Assembly (NCBI RefSeq): GCF_023534745.1
Contig: NZ_JAMHJQ010000002.1
Span: 319,761 to 383,760 of the forward strand
DNA from: Streptomyces sp. 35G-GA-8
GTDB taxonomy: Bacteria; Actinomycetota; Actinomycetes; Streptomycetales; Streptomycetaceae
Reading direction: 5' to 3'
DNA: 64,000 nt
Part shown: positions 32,861-41,988 of the stretch, one piece after another
Position numbering within the stretch: the stretch's first letter is position 1
Layout: each line of letters starts with the position of its first letter
Program-made: the position numbers and the translations under genes
Notes under the pieces: model-generated
Told to the model about the DNA's origin: nothing
Seen by the model: only the letters and a program-made list of their open reading frames with translations
The model's database searches: none

Positions 32861-33796
32861 ATGCTCAGGACATCCGCCCTACGCAGAGGGCTCGCCACAG
32901 CCGCCGTGCTGGCCGCGGGTGTCGGCTGTACGGTGCAGCCGCTCCCCGGGTCGGCCGATGCCAAGCAGGGCGGTGTTCCCGTAACGACGAACGGCTCCTC
33001 CCCGGAGCCGTCACAGCCGCCGTCGCCGTCGTCGCCGTCGTCGAAGCCGCCGACGAGCCCCGCCGCCCGCACCACGGCGGCCCCGACGCCCACTCCCGAG
33101 CCGCCCAGGACCGCCACGCCTCCCCCACCGCCGGCGCCGACGCCGAGCCGGACCGCGTACCGCCCCAGGACGCTGATGGCGAACGGCTCGGAGAGCGACC
33201 GGGTAAGGGAACTCCAGGCGAGGCTCCAGCAGACCGGTCACTTCGATCTCAACCCGACCGGCTACTACGGCTCCATCACGGTCTCGGCCGTCTCCACCTT
33301 CCAGAAGGACCGCGGGCTGCCCGCCACCGGCGCGACGGACACCGTCACCTGGCAGCGGCTGGTCGGGCTGACCAGGAAGCCGACCCGTGACGAACTGCGC
33401 CCGCCGACCACCAGGCCGGTCGCCAAGCCCGATCCGCGGTGCATGGAGGGGCGGGTGATGTGCATCAGCAAGAGCAGCCGCACCCTCACCTGGATGATCG
33501 ACGGCAAGGTCAAGTCGGCGATGGACGTGCGCTTCGGCTCGCAGTACACCCCGACCCGTGAGGGCACGTTCACGGTGGGCTGGAAGTCACGGGACCATGT
33601 CTCGACGCTGTACGACACCCCGATGCCGTACGCGATGTTCTTCAGCGGCGGCCAAGCGGTCCACTACTCCGCCGACTTCGCGGCCAGTGGGTACGAGGGG
33701 GCCTCGCACGGCTGCGTCAATGTCAGGGACGAGAAGAAGGTCGCCTCGCTCTTCGGCCAGGTCCGCACGGGCGACAAAGTGGTCATCTACTGGTAG
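32861..33796 (+). CDS. L,D-transpeptidase lipoprotein
   Basis: 311 residues. Signal peptide with lipobox AAGVGC, then a Pro/Ser/Thr-rich linker of about 75 residues, a peptidoglycan-binding-1 domain (SDRVRELQARLQQTGHFDLNPTGYYG) and a YkuD domain with active site ASHGCVNV and upstream His in QAVHYSAD. It should remodel peptidoglycan by 3-3 cross-linking outside the membrane. ATG at 32861 follows GGGGGA and starts the signal peptide, and ATG at 32828 is an alternative. It is a paralogue of the enzyme at 8.8 kb. Confidence 0.88.
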   Translation: MLRTSALRRGLATAAVLAAGVGCTVQPLPGSADAKQGGVPVTTNGSSPEPSQPPSPSSPSSKPPTSPAARTTAAPTPTPEPPRTATPPPPPAPTPSRTAYRPRTLMANGSESDRVRELQARLQQTGHFDLNPTGYYGSITVSAVSTFQKDRGLPATGATDTVTWQRLVGLTRKPTRDELRPPTTRPVAKPDPRCMEGRVMCISKSSRTLTWMIDGKVKSAMDVRFGSQYTPTREGTFTVGWKSRDHVSTLYDTPMPYAMFFSGGQAVHYSADFAASGYEGASHGCVNVRDEKKVASLFGQVRTGDKVVIYW

Positions 33797-34095
33797 GTCC
33801 TGGCCCTGGGTCCTGGGCCTTGGGCCCTGGACCCCTGGAAGAGGATGGCGCGGGCGGGACCGGGGGAACGTGTCCCGCCCGCGCCGAGTGCGCCGAGCCG
33901 TAGGTACGGGGGGAACCCCGGCTCTGTGCGCGGCCGATGACCAGTCGGCTCACTCTGTACTGCGCCGTGGCCCGAAAAAACGTCACACCCGATCTCCCAG
34001 AACCGTAAAGCTCCAGTTCAGGAGGGCGTGGGGAACTATTCGACAGATCCCGTGTGCGCGCCCGAACGGGCCGCGACGACAGCCGGATCGGGCTC

Positions 34096-35280
34096 TCAGT
34101 CCGTGCCGGTCGTGCTCGGCGACGGCGACGGCGACGGACCGGCGGTCACGCCCGGCGTCGGGACGGGCGTAGGAACCGGGGTGGGGACCGGCGTGGGATC
34201 CGGCGTGGGATTCGGGGCCGGCGGCTCGTACGGCGCGGGCGTCCAGTACGGGGGCGGCGTGGGCGCTTGCTTCGTGGGCACGCCCGGCGACCCCACGAAC
34301 CCGCCGCCGCCCCCTGCGTCGCCGTCGTCCTCGCCTTCGTCGCCGCCGTCGCCGCCGTAGTCCTCGCCCTTGTCGTTCTTGATGCTGTGGCGCCGGTCGT
34401 CGCCGAGCAGCGAGTCGCAGAATCGCGCGGCCCCTTCAGGACCGTCGGTCGCCGACTCCAGGGCTTCCTTGCGCTTCGGGTCGAGCACACCGTCGCGGTA
34501 GGCGCGGCAGGCGTTGGCCGTCTTGTTGAACCACTCTCCGGACATGGAGCCCGAGGGGGGACCTGGCCGGTTGTCCTTGTCCTTCCCGTTCGCACCGTGG
34601 TCCCCGCCTTCGCCCTCACCGTCGTTCTCGCCGGCGTGGTCACCCTCGCGCGAACCTCCGTCGCCGGGCGTGGGCGAGGGAGGTGGCGAGGGCTGTCCCG
34701 TACCGGTCCCGCTCGGGGAGTCCGCGGGGTCGGCCGGGTCCCGGCTCCCTTCGGGCGATCCGGACCCGGAGGCGAGCGGCCTCGGAGAGGCCACCGCCGA
34801 GACGGAGTTGACGGGGGTCGGGTTGTGCTCGCCGCCGAAGATCGGCGGCAGTACGCCGGCGCCCGCCGCGACCGCGATGCCGCCGAGCGCACACCCCGCC
34901 ACCGCCGCGGCGAGTCCCCTGCGCATGGGGCGGGCGAACCGCGGGGCGCGTACGGCGCGGGGGTCCAGCGCGATACGTACCGTACCGAGCAGATTCCCGG
35001 CGCCCGCGCCCATGGCGCCGCGGTCCCGGACGGCCCCGCGCGCGTCACCGCCCTCGGCCACGGCCTTGCGGAAGGCGGCCAAGGCGGCGGCTTCGCCGGG
35101 AAGTTCCTCTTCGTGCGCGTATGTTTCGTTCGCGTATGTGACGGCGGTCATGTCCCGCAGGGCCTCGGAGAGCTGTTCCGACCGGGCCCGGACGTGTTCG
35201 TCCGCCGTCTCGACAGGCTCACCGCGCAGCATTCTCTCCGCCGCGTCCCTGTCGAGCCACGGGTCACGCTCCTCGGCCAT
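34096..35280 (-). CDS. Membrane protein paired with ECF sigma factor (possible anti-sigma)
   Basis: 394 residues. An acidic cytoplasmic N-terminus of about 120 residues (DPWLDRDAAERMLRGEPVETADEH) precedes one membrane helix (LAAAVAGCALGGIAVAAGAG). The outside part is low-complexity Ser/Pro/Gly/Asp, a folded patch (WFNKTANACRAYRDGVLDPKRKEALESA) and a Pro-Thr-Val repeat tail. The ATG at 35280 overlaps the sigma stop (TGATG), typical of anti-sigma genes, but the zinc-binding HxxxCxxC motif is absent. A sigma partner role is inferred from position and topology. Confidence 0.65.
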   Translation of the reverse strand: MAEERDPWLDRDAAERMLRGEPVETADEHVRARSEQLSEALRDMTAVTYANETYAHEEELPGEAAALAAFRKAVAEGGDARGAVRDRGAMGAGAGNLLGTVRIALDPRAVRAPRFARPMRRGLAAAVAGCALGGIAVAAGAGVLPPIFGGEHNPTPVNSVSAVASPRPLASGSGSPEGSRDPADPADSPSGTGTGQPSPPPSPTPGDGGSREGDHAGENDGEGEGGDHGANGKDKDNRPGPPSGSMSGEWFNKTANACRAYRDGVLDPKRKEALESATDGPEGAARFCDSLLGDDRRHSIKNDKGEDYGGDGGDEGEDDGDAGGGGGFVGSPGVPTKQAPTPPPYWTPAPYEPPAPNPTPDPTPVPTPVPTPVPTPGVTAGPSPSPSPSTTGTD

Positions 35281-36056
35281 CACATGTCCTTCTGCGTCCG
35301 CAGGCGCGAATCCGTCACACCCGCGGAGGCCGCGGCTCCGGGCCGCATGGTGCGTTGTGGGGGTACGCCACCGAATCCGCCGTCCTGACCCGGAGCGCCG
35401 AGGGACGCCTCGGGGGATGCGCCGGGGAGCGCGTGGGGCGGCGCGGCGGGGTGCCCGGGGTCGTCGGTGTGCTCGGGGTGGCCGGGATGCTCGGGCCCCT
35501 CGTCGGAGTCGAGCAGTTCGGCGAGGCGTTTGAGGCCGCGGTGCGCGGCCGTCCGTACCGCGCCGGGCCGTTTGCCCAGCGTCTTGGCCGCGCTCTTCGC
35601 GTCGAGTCCGACCACCACCCGCAGGACGACGGCCTCGGCCTGGTCCTGCGGCAACTGCGCGATCAGCGCCATCGTCCGGCCGGTGGCGAGCGCCTCCATC
35701 GCCTCGTCCGCCGTGTCCGAATCGGCCGCTTTCCCGGTCAGCTCGGTCTCATCGGCACCGATCGCGGGGCGTCTGCCGCGCATCCGTATGTGGTCGAGGG
35801 CGCGGTTACGTGCGATACGGGCGGCCCAGCCGCGGAAGCGGTCGGCGTCTCCGGAGAAGCGGCCGAGGTCGCGGGCAATCTGCAACCAGGCCTCGGAGGC
35901 CACGTCCTCGGCGTCCGGCTCGCCGACGAGAGTCCGTAGGTAGCCCAACAACCGCGGGTGCACGGCGCGGTACACAGTACGGAAGGCGTCCTCGTCCCCG
36001 TCCTGTGCCGCGAGCACCGCGGCGGTCAGCTCCGCGTCGTCCCCCAGCACTCCCAC
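35280..36056 (-). CDS. ECF RNA polymerase sigma factor
   Basis: 258 residues. Region 2 is in YLRTLVGEPDAEDVASEAWLQ to FRGWAARIARNRALDHIR, and region 4 in AQLPQDQAEAVVLRVVVGL to PGAVRTAAHRGLKRLAELL. After residue about 185 an unusual His/Pro/Gly-rich extension of about 70 residues follows. The gene directly downstream, with overlapping stop and start, encodes a one-helix membrane protein that may hold it at the membrane. Its promoter region contains repeat copy 1. Confidence 0.88.
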   Translation of the reverse strand: MGVLGDDAELTAAVLAAQDGDEDAFRTVYRAVHPRLLGYLRTLVGEPDAEDVASEAWLQIARDLGRFSGDADRFRGWAARIARNRALDHIRMRGRRPAIGADETELTGKAADSDTADEAMEALATGRTMALIAQLPQDQAEAVVLRVVVGLDAKSAAKTLGKRPGAVRTAAHRGLKRLAELLDSDEGPEHPGHPEHTDDPGHPAAPPHALPGASPEASLGAPGQDGGFGGVPPQRTMRPGAAASAGVTDSRLRTQKDM

Positions 36057-36474
36057 AACCTGTCCTGAAATCGCGGCTGGTCACTGGCCGCGCCGCCCCA
36101 CGCGACTCTGCACGCTACGGCGTTCCAGGGCCCGCGTCCATGTCTTGTACAACCTGCAACAACGCGCTGACATTCTGCGGTGTGACAGAAAACGCATCGG
36201 TGGCGCTGATATGAGTACGGGGCCGTAACGCGGCTCCGCCGGACGGCGACCGGGGCCTCTCCTGTGGGGGGTGGCGGCCCCGGTCGTCCTCCCCTTGCCC
36301 GGTGCGAAATCCACGCACAGACGGGCGAACGGATCCGGTCACCGACGCGAACAGGTCCGGCGCGTGACCAACCGGCCAGACGCCTCATGCGATCCTCCCC
36401 CAGCCGATGCGCTGAGCCGTCCCGGGCGCCAACCTGCCCTGCTCTCCTCATGCCAGGCCCGTATGCCGTCTCGG
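36057..36474. other. Intergenic region containing direct repeat copy 1
   Basis: About 420 bp upstream of the ECF sigma gene and downstream of the DUF234-type ATPase. Besides the 97-bp repeat it holds an AT-richer patch (36140-36190) with GTTGTTGCA and TTGTACAA on the minus strand, a likely promoter zone for the sigma gene. No open frame stands out. Confidence 0.45.
36267..36363. repeat. 97-bp direct repeat, left copy
   Basis: Matches 38577-38673 at 94 of 97 positions. The differences are at 36300 (C/G), 36321 (A/G) and 36353 (A/G). It begins GGGGGTGGCGGCCCCGGTCG. Together the copies bracket a 2.2-kb cassette. Confidence 0.9.
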
Positions 36475-37914
36475 CTATCGAGGCTGCCACGCCCGTACGA
36501 GGTCCTCCGGCCCCCAATGCGCGGTGAGCGGCAGATCATCGGTCACCCCACAGCGGGAGACCGCGACCAGTGGAGTGTCCAGGGCGGTACCGGGGACGGC
36601 AAGCATGTCGCGCACCAAGGCGTCGTACTCATGACGGCCGAAGGGCTGGGTCTCCAGCCACTTGACCGACCCGACGAAGGACACCTGCCGGGCCACCGGC
36701 TCGCGGTCTGCACCGATGAGGTCGATCTCGGGGTTGTTCTGACGGTTCCACCAACCGCCGATGGCCTCGGTCTCGGGCCACTCGTCATTGGGCATCAGAC
36801 GCAGCAAGGACTCGCGGATCAGTGGCTCGACCGCTCGCCCGCGCCATGTGGTCCATGACCGCTCGATGCGTTCCAGTGCCACGTCACCGCGGCCTCGCTC
36901 GATGAGTGGGATCGCGCGTGCCAGGAACGCCAGCCAGAACCGCAGATACGGGTCGGCGATCCGGTAGCGCTTGTTCTTGCTGTCCGGCTTGACCGACAGG
37001 GGGAGATCGGCAGCCACGACTCGCTTGGCCTGCAGCATGGCCAGCAACGGGGAGAGCGTGCCGGACGGCAGAGCGCTGGCGCCGCCGGCCTGGGCCGCGA
37101 TTGCACTGAACGTGCGCTCACCACTGCCAATCGCTTCCAGTACGGCCCGTGAATGCGAAGCCTCGGGGAATTCGCCCAGCAGGGACAGCTCGCCGGCCAC
37201 CAACAGGGGCGAGAGGGAATTGGCGACCGACGCCCGCAAGAAGTCCGTACGCCCCATCCCCGGCCGCCATGACTGCACGATCTCGGGGAATCCGCCAGTG
37301 ATCAACTGGGCGTCGACGGCCCCTGCGGCGTCGAGTTCGGTCATGGCCTGCACGTCGGCGAGGTTCAAGGGGTGGACGGTCATTTTCGCCGCCCGGCCGA
37401 AAAACGGGCGTCCGTACGACTGCAGCGCCTCCATCACTGATGTATCGCTGCCGACCAGCAGCAGAAGCACGGGCTTGGAGGACAAGTGACGGTCCCAGAC
37501 AGTCTGGAGCGCGCCCTCGAATTCCTGATCCTGCTCGACCAGCCAGGGCACCTCGTCGATCACCGCGATGCTGGGTGAGTCATCGGGTACCGCGAGCGCC
37601 AGCGCGCGCAGGGCCTGGTTCCAGTCCTGTGCCTGAAGGCCGGCGACCAGCTCCGCCCCCGGCAGCAGCGACTGCGCGAGCGTCGCGGCAAAGTCGGCGC
37701 GCTCCGTCACCGGGTTGCGCCCCCGGGTGGCCTGGAACACCACGTACGGCGTTCCCGAGCGGTCGCAGAACTCCTGGACCAGTCGCGACTTCCCTACTCG
37801 GCGCCGACCCGTCATGATCACAGCCCGCCCCCGAGTGGCCCCAACACCCTCTGCCACGGTCCGGTACTGCTCAGCCAGCAGCTCAAGATCTCCGGCCCGG
37901 CCTTGGAACTCCAC
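36475..37914 (-). CDS. AAA/DUF234-type ATPase with nuclease-like C-terminus
   Basis: 479 residues. Walker A GRRRVGKSRL follows an N-terminal helix (LELLAEQYRTVAEG). The DEVPW of IAVIDEVPWL is Walker B, and LVGSDTSVMEAL is a sensor-like strand. After a winged-helix segment the C-terminus carries the DUF234 region (GGWWNRQNNPEIDLIGADREPVARQVSFVGSVKW), a PD-(D/E)xK-like fold in which the usual Glu before Lys is replaced. Such ATPases are often encoded in mobile or defence islands, and their function is not established. GTG at 37914 is preferred, with AGGGG upstream. Third-position GC is lower than in neighbours. Confidence 0.8.
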   Translation of the reverse strand: MEFQGRAGDLELLAEQYRTVAEGVGATRGRAVIMTGRRRVGKSRLVQEFCDRSGTPYVVFQATRGRNPVTERADFAATLAQSLLPGAELVAGLQAQDWNQALRALALAVPDDSPSIAVIDEVPWLVEQDQEFEGALQTVWDRHLSSKPVLLLLVGSDTSVMEALQSYGRPFFGRAAKMTVHPLNLADVQAMTELDAAGAVDAQLITGGFPEIVQSWRPGMGRTDFLRASVANSLSPLLVAGELSLLGEFPEASHSRAVLEAIGSGERTFSAIAAQAGGASALPSGTLSPLLAMLQAKRVVAADLPLSVKPDSKNKRYRIADPYLRFWLAFLARAIPLIERGRGDVALERIERSWTTWRGRAVEPLIRESLLRLMPNDEWPETEAIGGWWNRQNNPEIDLIGADREPVARQVSFVGSVKWLETQPFGRHEYDALVRDMLAVPGTALDTPLVAVSRCGVTDDLPLTAHWGPEDLVRAWQPR

Positions 37915-37964
37915 GACGCACCCCTGAGCGATTAACGCAGATAGATTCTTACGTAGATTGAATC

Positions 37965-38204
37965 TTACTTTACCCGGGTCAGCACCAATCCACCGTGCCC
38001 TGCCACGGGCGAGGCGGCAAGCCGTCCATACGCGCCGTGCAGGGCCGGAACCGTAGGCCGAGCGGAGGAGGCCCGAAGAGCGACTGATTCCGCGAGTAGA
38101 CCGACCCATTCGAATTCGCCGAAGGAAAGGCCGCACTCGATTTCACTTCCAAGTGCGACGATTTCCCTATAGTGCGGAATTTGCGGACGCCGGCGGGTCA
38201 TCAT
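37965..38204 (-). CDS. Small hypothetical protein in the cassette
   Basis: 79 residues, beginning 13 bp after the CPCC-like gene and ending 50 bp before the ATPase, all on the same strand. It contains YREIVALGSEIECGLSFGEFEWVGLLAESVALRASSA, which looks protein-like, but no family is recognised. Codon use is AT-richer than the rest of the window, like the two cassette genes beside it. It could also be non-coding leader of the ATPase. Confidence 0.4.
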   Translation of the reverse strand: MMTRRRPQIPHYREIVALGSEIECGLSFGEFEWVGLLAESVALRASSARPTVPALHGAYGRLAASPVAGHGGLVLTRVK

Positions 38205-38217
38205 TTTCTACCGCACT

Positions 38218-38478
38218 TTAACGCCACTGGGACGGAATGTTCGCCATTTGCTCGGTCCTGTTCCAGCCGTGGGGCTTCGACAACGGATCGTTCCAGGTGA
38301 AACCCGAACCGGCCCAGTAGGTCCGGAAAGATCTGACTCCGGCCGGCAGGTTGTCTTCGTAGCCGAACGTGACACCACAACAGACACAGATGTCGTGGCT
38401 ACCGGCCCCACCCTCTCGAATAGGGTATCCGCCGTAATCGTACCCACACACACGGCAGATGTATTCGATCTCAGACAT
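38218..38478 (-). CDS. CPCC-type cysteine-rich small protein
   Basis: 86 residues with a zinc-ribbon-like N-terminus: CRVCGYDYGG, then 16 residues later ICVCCGVTFGYED. The second half is aromatic (RTYWAGSGFTWNDPLSKPHGW). This resembles the Cys-rich CPCC family (short proteins often encoded beside toxin or defence genes). ATG at 38478 has GGGGAG upstream. It leads the three-gene set inside the direct repeats. Function unknown. Confidence 0.68.
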   Translation of the reverse strand: MSEIEYICRVCGYDYGGYPIREGGAGSHDICVCCGVTFGYEDNLPAGVRSFRTYWAGSGFTWNDPLSKPHGWNRTEQMANIPSQWR

Positions 38479-38576
38479 CTGTGAGTGGCTCCCCTTCTTC
38501 GAATCACGCCTCAAGGGAGATCGATTCCCTGAGTCTTAATGCCTGTTCAGGGGCCCTTGATGGCTCAGTCGGGCCA

Positions 38577-38673
38577 GGGGGTGGCGGCCCCGGTCGTCCT
38601 CCCCTTGCCGGGTGCGAAATCCACGCACAGGCGGGCGAACGGATCCGGTCACCGACGCGAACGGGTCCGGCGC
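38577..38673. repeat. 97-bp direct repeat, right copy
   Basis: Second copy of the repeat at 36267-36363, same orientation, 2310 bp away. It lies upstream of the CPCC-like gene. No integrase or recombinase gene lies between the copies. Confidence 0.9.
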
Positions 38674-38742
38674 AACCGCCGCCTCCGCCCTCAGGCGCTT
38701 CCGCCCCAGCGCCGCGTCCGCCCCTGGTGCTTCCCCCCTCGG

Positions 38743-39351
38743 TCAGCCGCCCGCCCGCGCGCGGCGCGATACCACCGCGCGCAGCACCCGCTGTCCCTCG
38801 CTCGACAGGTCCAGGGCCCGGCGCACGCCGGCGGCCCCCGGTGTCTCGGCGAGGACCTCCAGGATCGCGATCTGGCGCCGCAGTTCGCCGGCGGTCAGCG
38901 GTCCGATCCCGTCCGTGCTCTCCGCGCCGTCCGCCGCGTCCGCCACCGCGCCGCTGTCCTCGCGGCACCGCGCGAGCCGTTCCGCCGCGGCGTCGGGTCC
39001 GTCCTCGGCCGCGGCGTCGAACTGCTGGTGGATCTCCAGCGCAACGACGGAGCAGGTGTCGGCCCAGGTCCGCAGCGAGTCGGCCGCCCACTCCGAGGGC
39101 GCGGCACCGAGCATGGTCCGTACGAGCGCGGTGGTGACATCGGGCGCGGGGCCGGCGATGGCGTCCAGGGCCTCCCTCGACGCCGACAGCCGCGCCGACC
39201 AGTCCCGTTCGCCGCTCACGACCCCCGCCCACAGCGGTCGCAGGACCTCGGTCTCCTCGGCGAGCAGCGGCAGACAGCGGTCGAGGCAGGCGAGCCCGCT
39301 CGCGGCGAGGCCGCGCTCATCCGCTTCTGTGATCAGCTTCACCAGGCTCAT
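38743..39351 (-). CDS. Hypothetical helical protein
   Basis: 202 residues, Ala- and Leu-rich, mostly helical, with no signal peptide and no membrane helix. The N-terminus reads MSLVKLITEADERGLAASG, and a conserved-looking stretch is LRTWADTCSVVALEIHQQFD. No enzyme motif is visible. Codon use is typical for the genus. A similarly sized hypothetical lies at this place in related genomes (recalled). Confidence 0.6.
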   Translation of the reverse strand: MSLVKLITEADERGLAASGLACLDRCLPLLAEETEVLRPLWAGVVSGERDWSARLSASREALDAIAGPAPDVTTALVRTMLGAAPSEWAADSLRTWADTCSVVALEIHQQFDAAAEDGPDAAAERLARCREDSGAVADAADGAESTDGIGPLTAGELRRQIAILEVLAETPGAAGVRRALDLSSEGQRVLRAVVSRRARAGG

Positions 39352-39464
39352 TCACGTCTCCCGTCACGGACGCAGTACTGCCCCCTTGCCCCCTACTGCG
39401 TCGAACGGCTGAAATACGTCACTCGTTGATCGTCCGGAGCGCACCCTCGGCTCGCTCAGGGTGG

Positions 39465-39995
39465 CTATACGCCGGGTTTCTCCGGTACGCCCGGGATTCC
39501 GAGTCCATCCAGAAGCCGGAAGAATAAGTCCTCGCCGAAAGATTCCGGCCGCTTCAGGCGCAGCAGTTCGAGGAGCGTCCCGGGCTCCACGGCGGCGCTC
39601 ACCGCGCTGCCCGCCTCGGTGGCCCAGGCGACGGCCCGTCGTGTCGCGTCCTCGGCCGACAGGAAGAGTTCTTCGAGAACCATGTCGTTCGCGGCGAGAT
39701 GGCGGGCCATCGGCTCCCGCGCCAGACAGGCGTACCAGGACCCGCTCTCGGGGGCCGCCGCCTCCACCGCCACGCACTCGCTGCCCATCACGAAGCCGAA
39801 GAGCACCGGCGATCCCATGGCCCTGGCCAGCGCGCCCATGTCACCGATGTCGGGCTCGCTCGGATGCCGCCACACCTGCCAGCCGTCGGACCGCTCCTGA
39901 TGGAGCGTCAGATCGTTGCGTACGGCCGCGAGCGCCGGCTGCTCGGCGAGCGGGCGCTCGCTCCTGCCCACGACGAAATAGCCCCAGAAACCCAT
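39465..39995 (-). CDS. Conserved hypothetical protein
   Basis: 176 residues. The N-terminus MGFWGYFVVGRSERPLAEQP is followed by WQVWRHPSE and a helical half (EDATRRAVAWATEAG, LLELLRLKRPESFGEDLFFRLLDGLG). Proteins with the MGFWGYFVVGR start are common in Streptomyces (recalled) and have no known function. GGGGGAGCG lies before the ATG. Confidence 0.65.
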   Translation of the reverse strand: MGFWGYFVVGRSERPLAEQPALAAVRNDLTLHQERSDGWQVWRHPSEPDIGDMGALARAMGSPVLFGFVMGSECVAVEAAAPESGSWYACLAREPMARHLAANDMVLEELFLSAEDATRRAVAWATEAGSAVSAAVEPGTLLELLRLKRPESFGEDLFFRLLDGLGIPGVPEKPGV

Positions 39996-40144
39996 ATCCC
40001 GCTCCCCCGTACCCACGCATATGTGGGCTACAGCGTCACCCGGCCCGTAAGACCGCGACCCGGACGGCACGGATCCATCACAAGGCCGCCACCTCGCATC
40101 CACAACCGCGCGGGCGCGGCCCCGCTCCCTCCCGTATCGACCGG

Positions 40145-41779
40145 TCAGCCGGCGCTGGTCACCTTCGTCGCGAGCGACTGGAACGCGCTCCAACTCAGGG
40201 TCGGTTCGGCCGGGTTCCACACCTTCTGGGAGAGCGCCGCCAGCGGCATCCTGATCCCGTTCGCCACCTGGTCCTGGGTCTGCGCGTTCGGGAAGTCGCC
40301 CCAGACCGCGAACAGACCGCCCTGGATCTGCTTCGAGTACCGCTCGGGCACCGGTGTCGTACCGCGCAGCACCAGCGGGGTCCACTGCTCGTAGATGCGC
40401 TTCCCGGTCGGGTAGATGAAGTTGTTGGGCTGGCCGAGCACGTAGTACAGGTACTCGTCGTTGAAGTTCACGACCTTGCGCCCCTCGTTCAGATACTCCA
40501 CGGGGGGCCGGGCCCCGATCTCCCTGCCCGTCCAGTACTGGACCTCCAGGTCGGGATCGGCCTTCACGACACCGCCCCTGAAGAGCCCGTCGTTCCAGAC
40601 CTTGAACTTCTTCTTGTACGGGGCGAGGGCCGCGGCGCGGTCGTTCGTCCAGGCGGTCGTCAGATCCTGGACCGTGCCGTTCGGTCCATACTTCTGGACC
40701 GCGAGCTTCGCCAGCTTCGGGTACGACGCCTCCGGATTGGGCACCACCAGCGCCTGGTACTCGTCCGCGCCGAGGTTCCAGTACGGCCCCTTGAACAGCT
40801 GGGCGAACTCACGGTCCAGTTCGTCGATGAGCTTCGCGGCGGCGGGCTGCGAGATGTCGATCGCGCCCTTCGTGGCCACCCCGCTCACATTGCGCAGCTG
40901 GAGCGAGGGGTAGGCGCGCAGGACCGCTCCCAGATGTCCCGGGGAGTCGATCTCCGGGACGACGGTGATGTGCAGCTGGTCGCCGAGCGCCAGGATCTTC
41001 CTGACGTCGGCCTTGGAGAGATGCTGCGGGGAGACGATCTCCGGGTGGGTCGTGGACTCTATGCGGAAGCCCTGGTCGTCCGAGAAGTGCAGACCGAGCT
41101 GGTTGAGCTTGAGGTCGGCCATCTCGCGCATCCGGGCCTCGATCCAGCCCGGTGTGTAGTACTTGCGGGCGATGTCGAGGTTCAGCCCGCGCTGCGGGCG
41201 GGCGGGACTGTCCTGTACGACGCCCTCCGGCAGCACGCCGTCGGCGCGTATGGACTGCTTGAGCGTGCGGGTGCCGTAGAAGACCCCGGCCTGGTCGGGC
41301 CCGGTGATCCGGACCCGGCCGCCGCTCGTGGTGAGCGTGTACGACTCGGGGGAGCCGCTGCCGCTCTTCAGCGCCAGCTCGACATCGCCGGCCCGGGCCG
41401 CGACCGCGCCCCGGTAGGCGATCTTCAGCTCCTTGGCGAGCAGCTTCCCCTCGTCGGCGAGGCCATCACTGCCCTTGGCTATGACGACCCCGCTGTTCGA
41501 GGCGGGTTTCCAGCCGGGACCGCGAGCCGCCTCGTGCTTCCGTACGGAGGGTATGCCGCGCGGAGGAGTCGAGAGCGGATACGACCGTGTGGGTGACGGC
41601 GAGGTGGCGGGAGTCGCGGCGGAACGGTCCCCCTGGCCGGAGGTGGACCCCTGCTGCGACCGCGCGTCCCCCGGTGAACCGGAGCCCGTGCCCGTGGAGC
41701 CACATGCCGACACCGAGACAGCGGCGGCCAGCGCGAGGACCGCCCCGGCGGCTCGGGCACCCTTCGATGGCGATATCAC
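40145..41779 (-). CDS. Beta-N-acetylhexosaminidase lipoprotein (GH20)
   Basis: 544 residues. Lipobox VSAC follows a signal peptide, then a Ser/Pro-rich linker, the GH20 N-terminal domain and the catalytic barrel (RGLNLDIARKYYTPGWIEARM to LHFSDDQGFRIES). The catalytic pair is D-E in WNLGADEYQ, and the C-terminal EVGQ-like region reads WTPLVLRG. It removes terminal GlcNAc or GalNAc from chitin oligosaccharides or cell-wall fragments outside the membrane. I saw no DasR-type site just upstream. Confidence 0.92.
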   Translation of the reverse strand: MISPSKGARAAGAVLALAAAVSVSACGSTGTGSGSPGDARSQQGSTSGQGDRSAATPATSPSPTRSYPLSTPPRGIPSVRKHEAARGPGWKPASNSGVVIAKGSDGLADEGKLLAKELKIAYRGAVAARAGDVELALKSGSGSPESYTLTTSGGRVRITGPDQAGVFYGTRTLKQSIRADGVLPEGVVQDSPARPQRGLNLDIARKYYTPGWIEARMREMADLKLNQLGLHFSDDQGFRIESTTHPEIVSPQHLSKADVRKILALGDQLHITVVPEIDSPGHLGAVLRAYPSLQLRNVSGVATKGAIDISQPAAAKLIDELDREFAQLFKGPYWNLGADEYQALVVPNPEASYPKLAKLAVQKYGPNGTVQDLTTAWTNDRAAALAPYKKKFKVWNDGLFRGGVVKADPDLEVQYWTGREIGARPPVEYLNEGRKVVNFNDEYLYYVLGQPNNFIYPTGKRIYEQWTPLVLRGTTPVPERYSKQIQGGLFAVWGDFPNAQTQDQVANGIRMPLAALSQKVWNPAEPTLSWSAFQSLATKVTSAG

Positions 41780-41988
41780 TCGTAAACCTCCTATATGCGG
41801 CTATCCAGCGAAAGTGCGACACGATTACGGCGAAGGTCGCACGGCGGCGTCCATCTCGCGCGCCGAAACTCTCCCATCCGGGTGAAAATCGCGCATCCGT
41901 CGGATGTCTCCAGCAGTGCGTCGATAACGTTTACGAAGCAATCCCCACTCCGAGCTCAACCGGATCACGCGCAATCTCGTCTTTCCGT

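Noticed and set aside
34028-34360. Plus-strand frame with Gly/Val repeats
   Set aside because: It is the reverse complement of the Pro-Thr-Val repeat tail of the sigma-partner membrane protein.
37915-38136. In-frame upstream extension of the DUF234-type ATPase
   Set aside because: The sequence is AT-rich, promoter-like and overlaps the small ORF; ATPase homology begins at LELLAEQY after GTG 37914.
39461-41596. Plus-strand frame of 711 codons over the hexosaminidase
   Set aside because: Antisense shadow; the minus strand has a lipobox and the GH20 catalytic residues.
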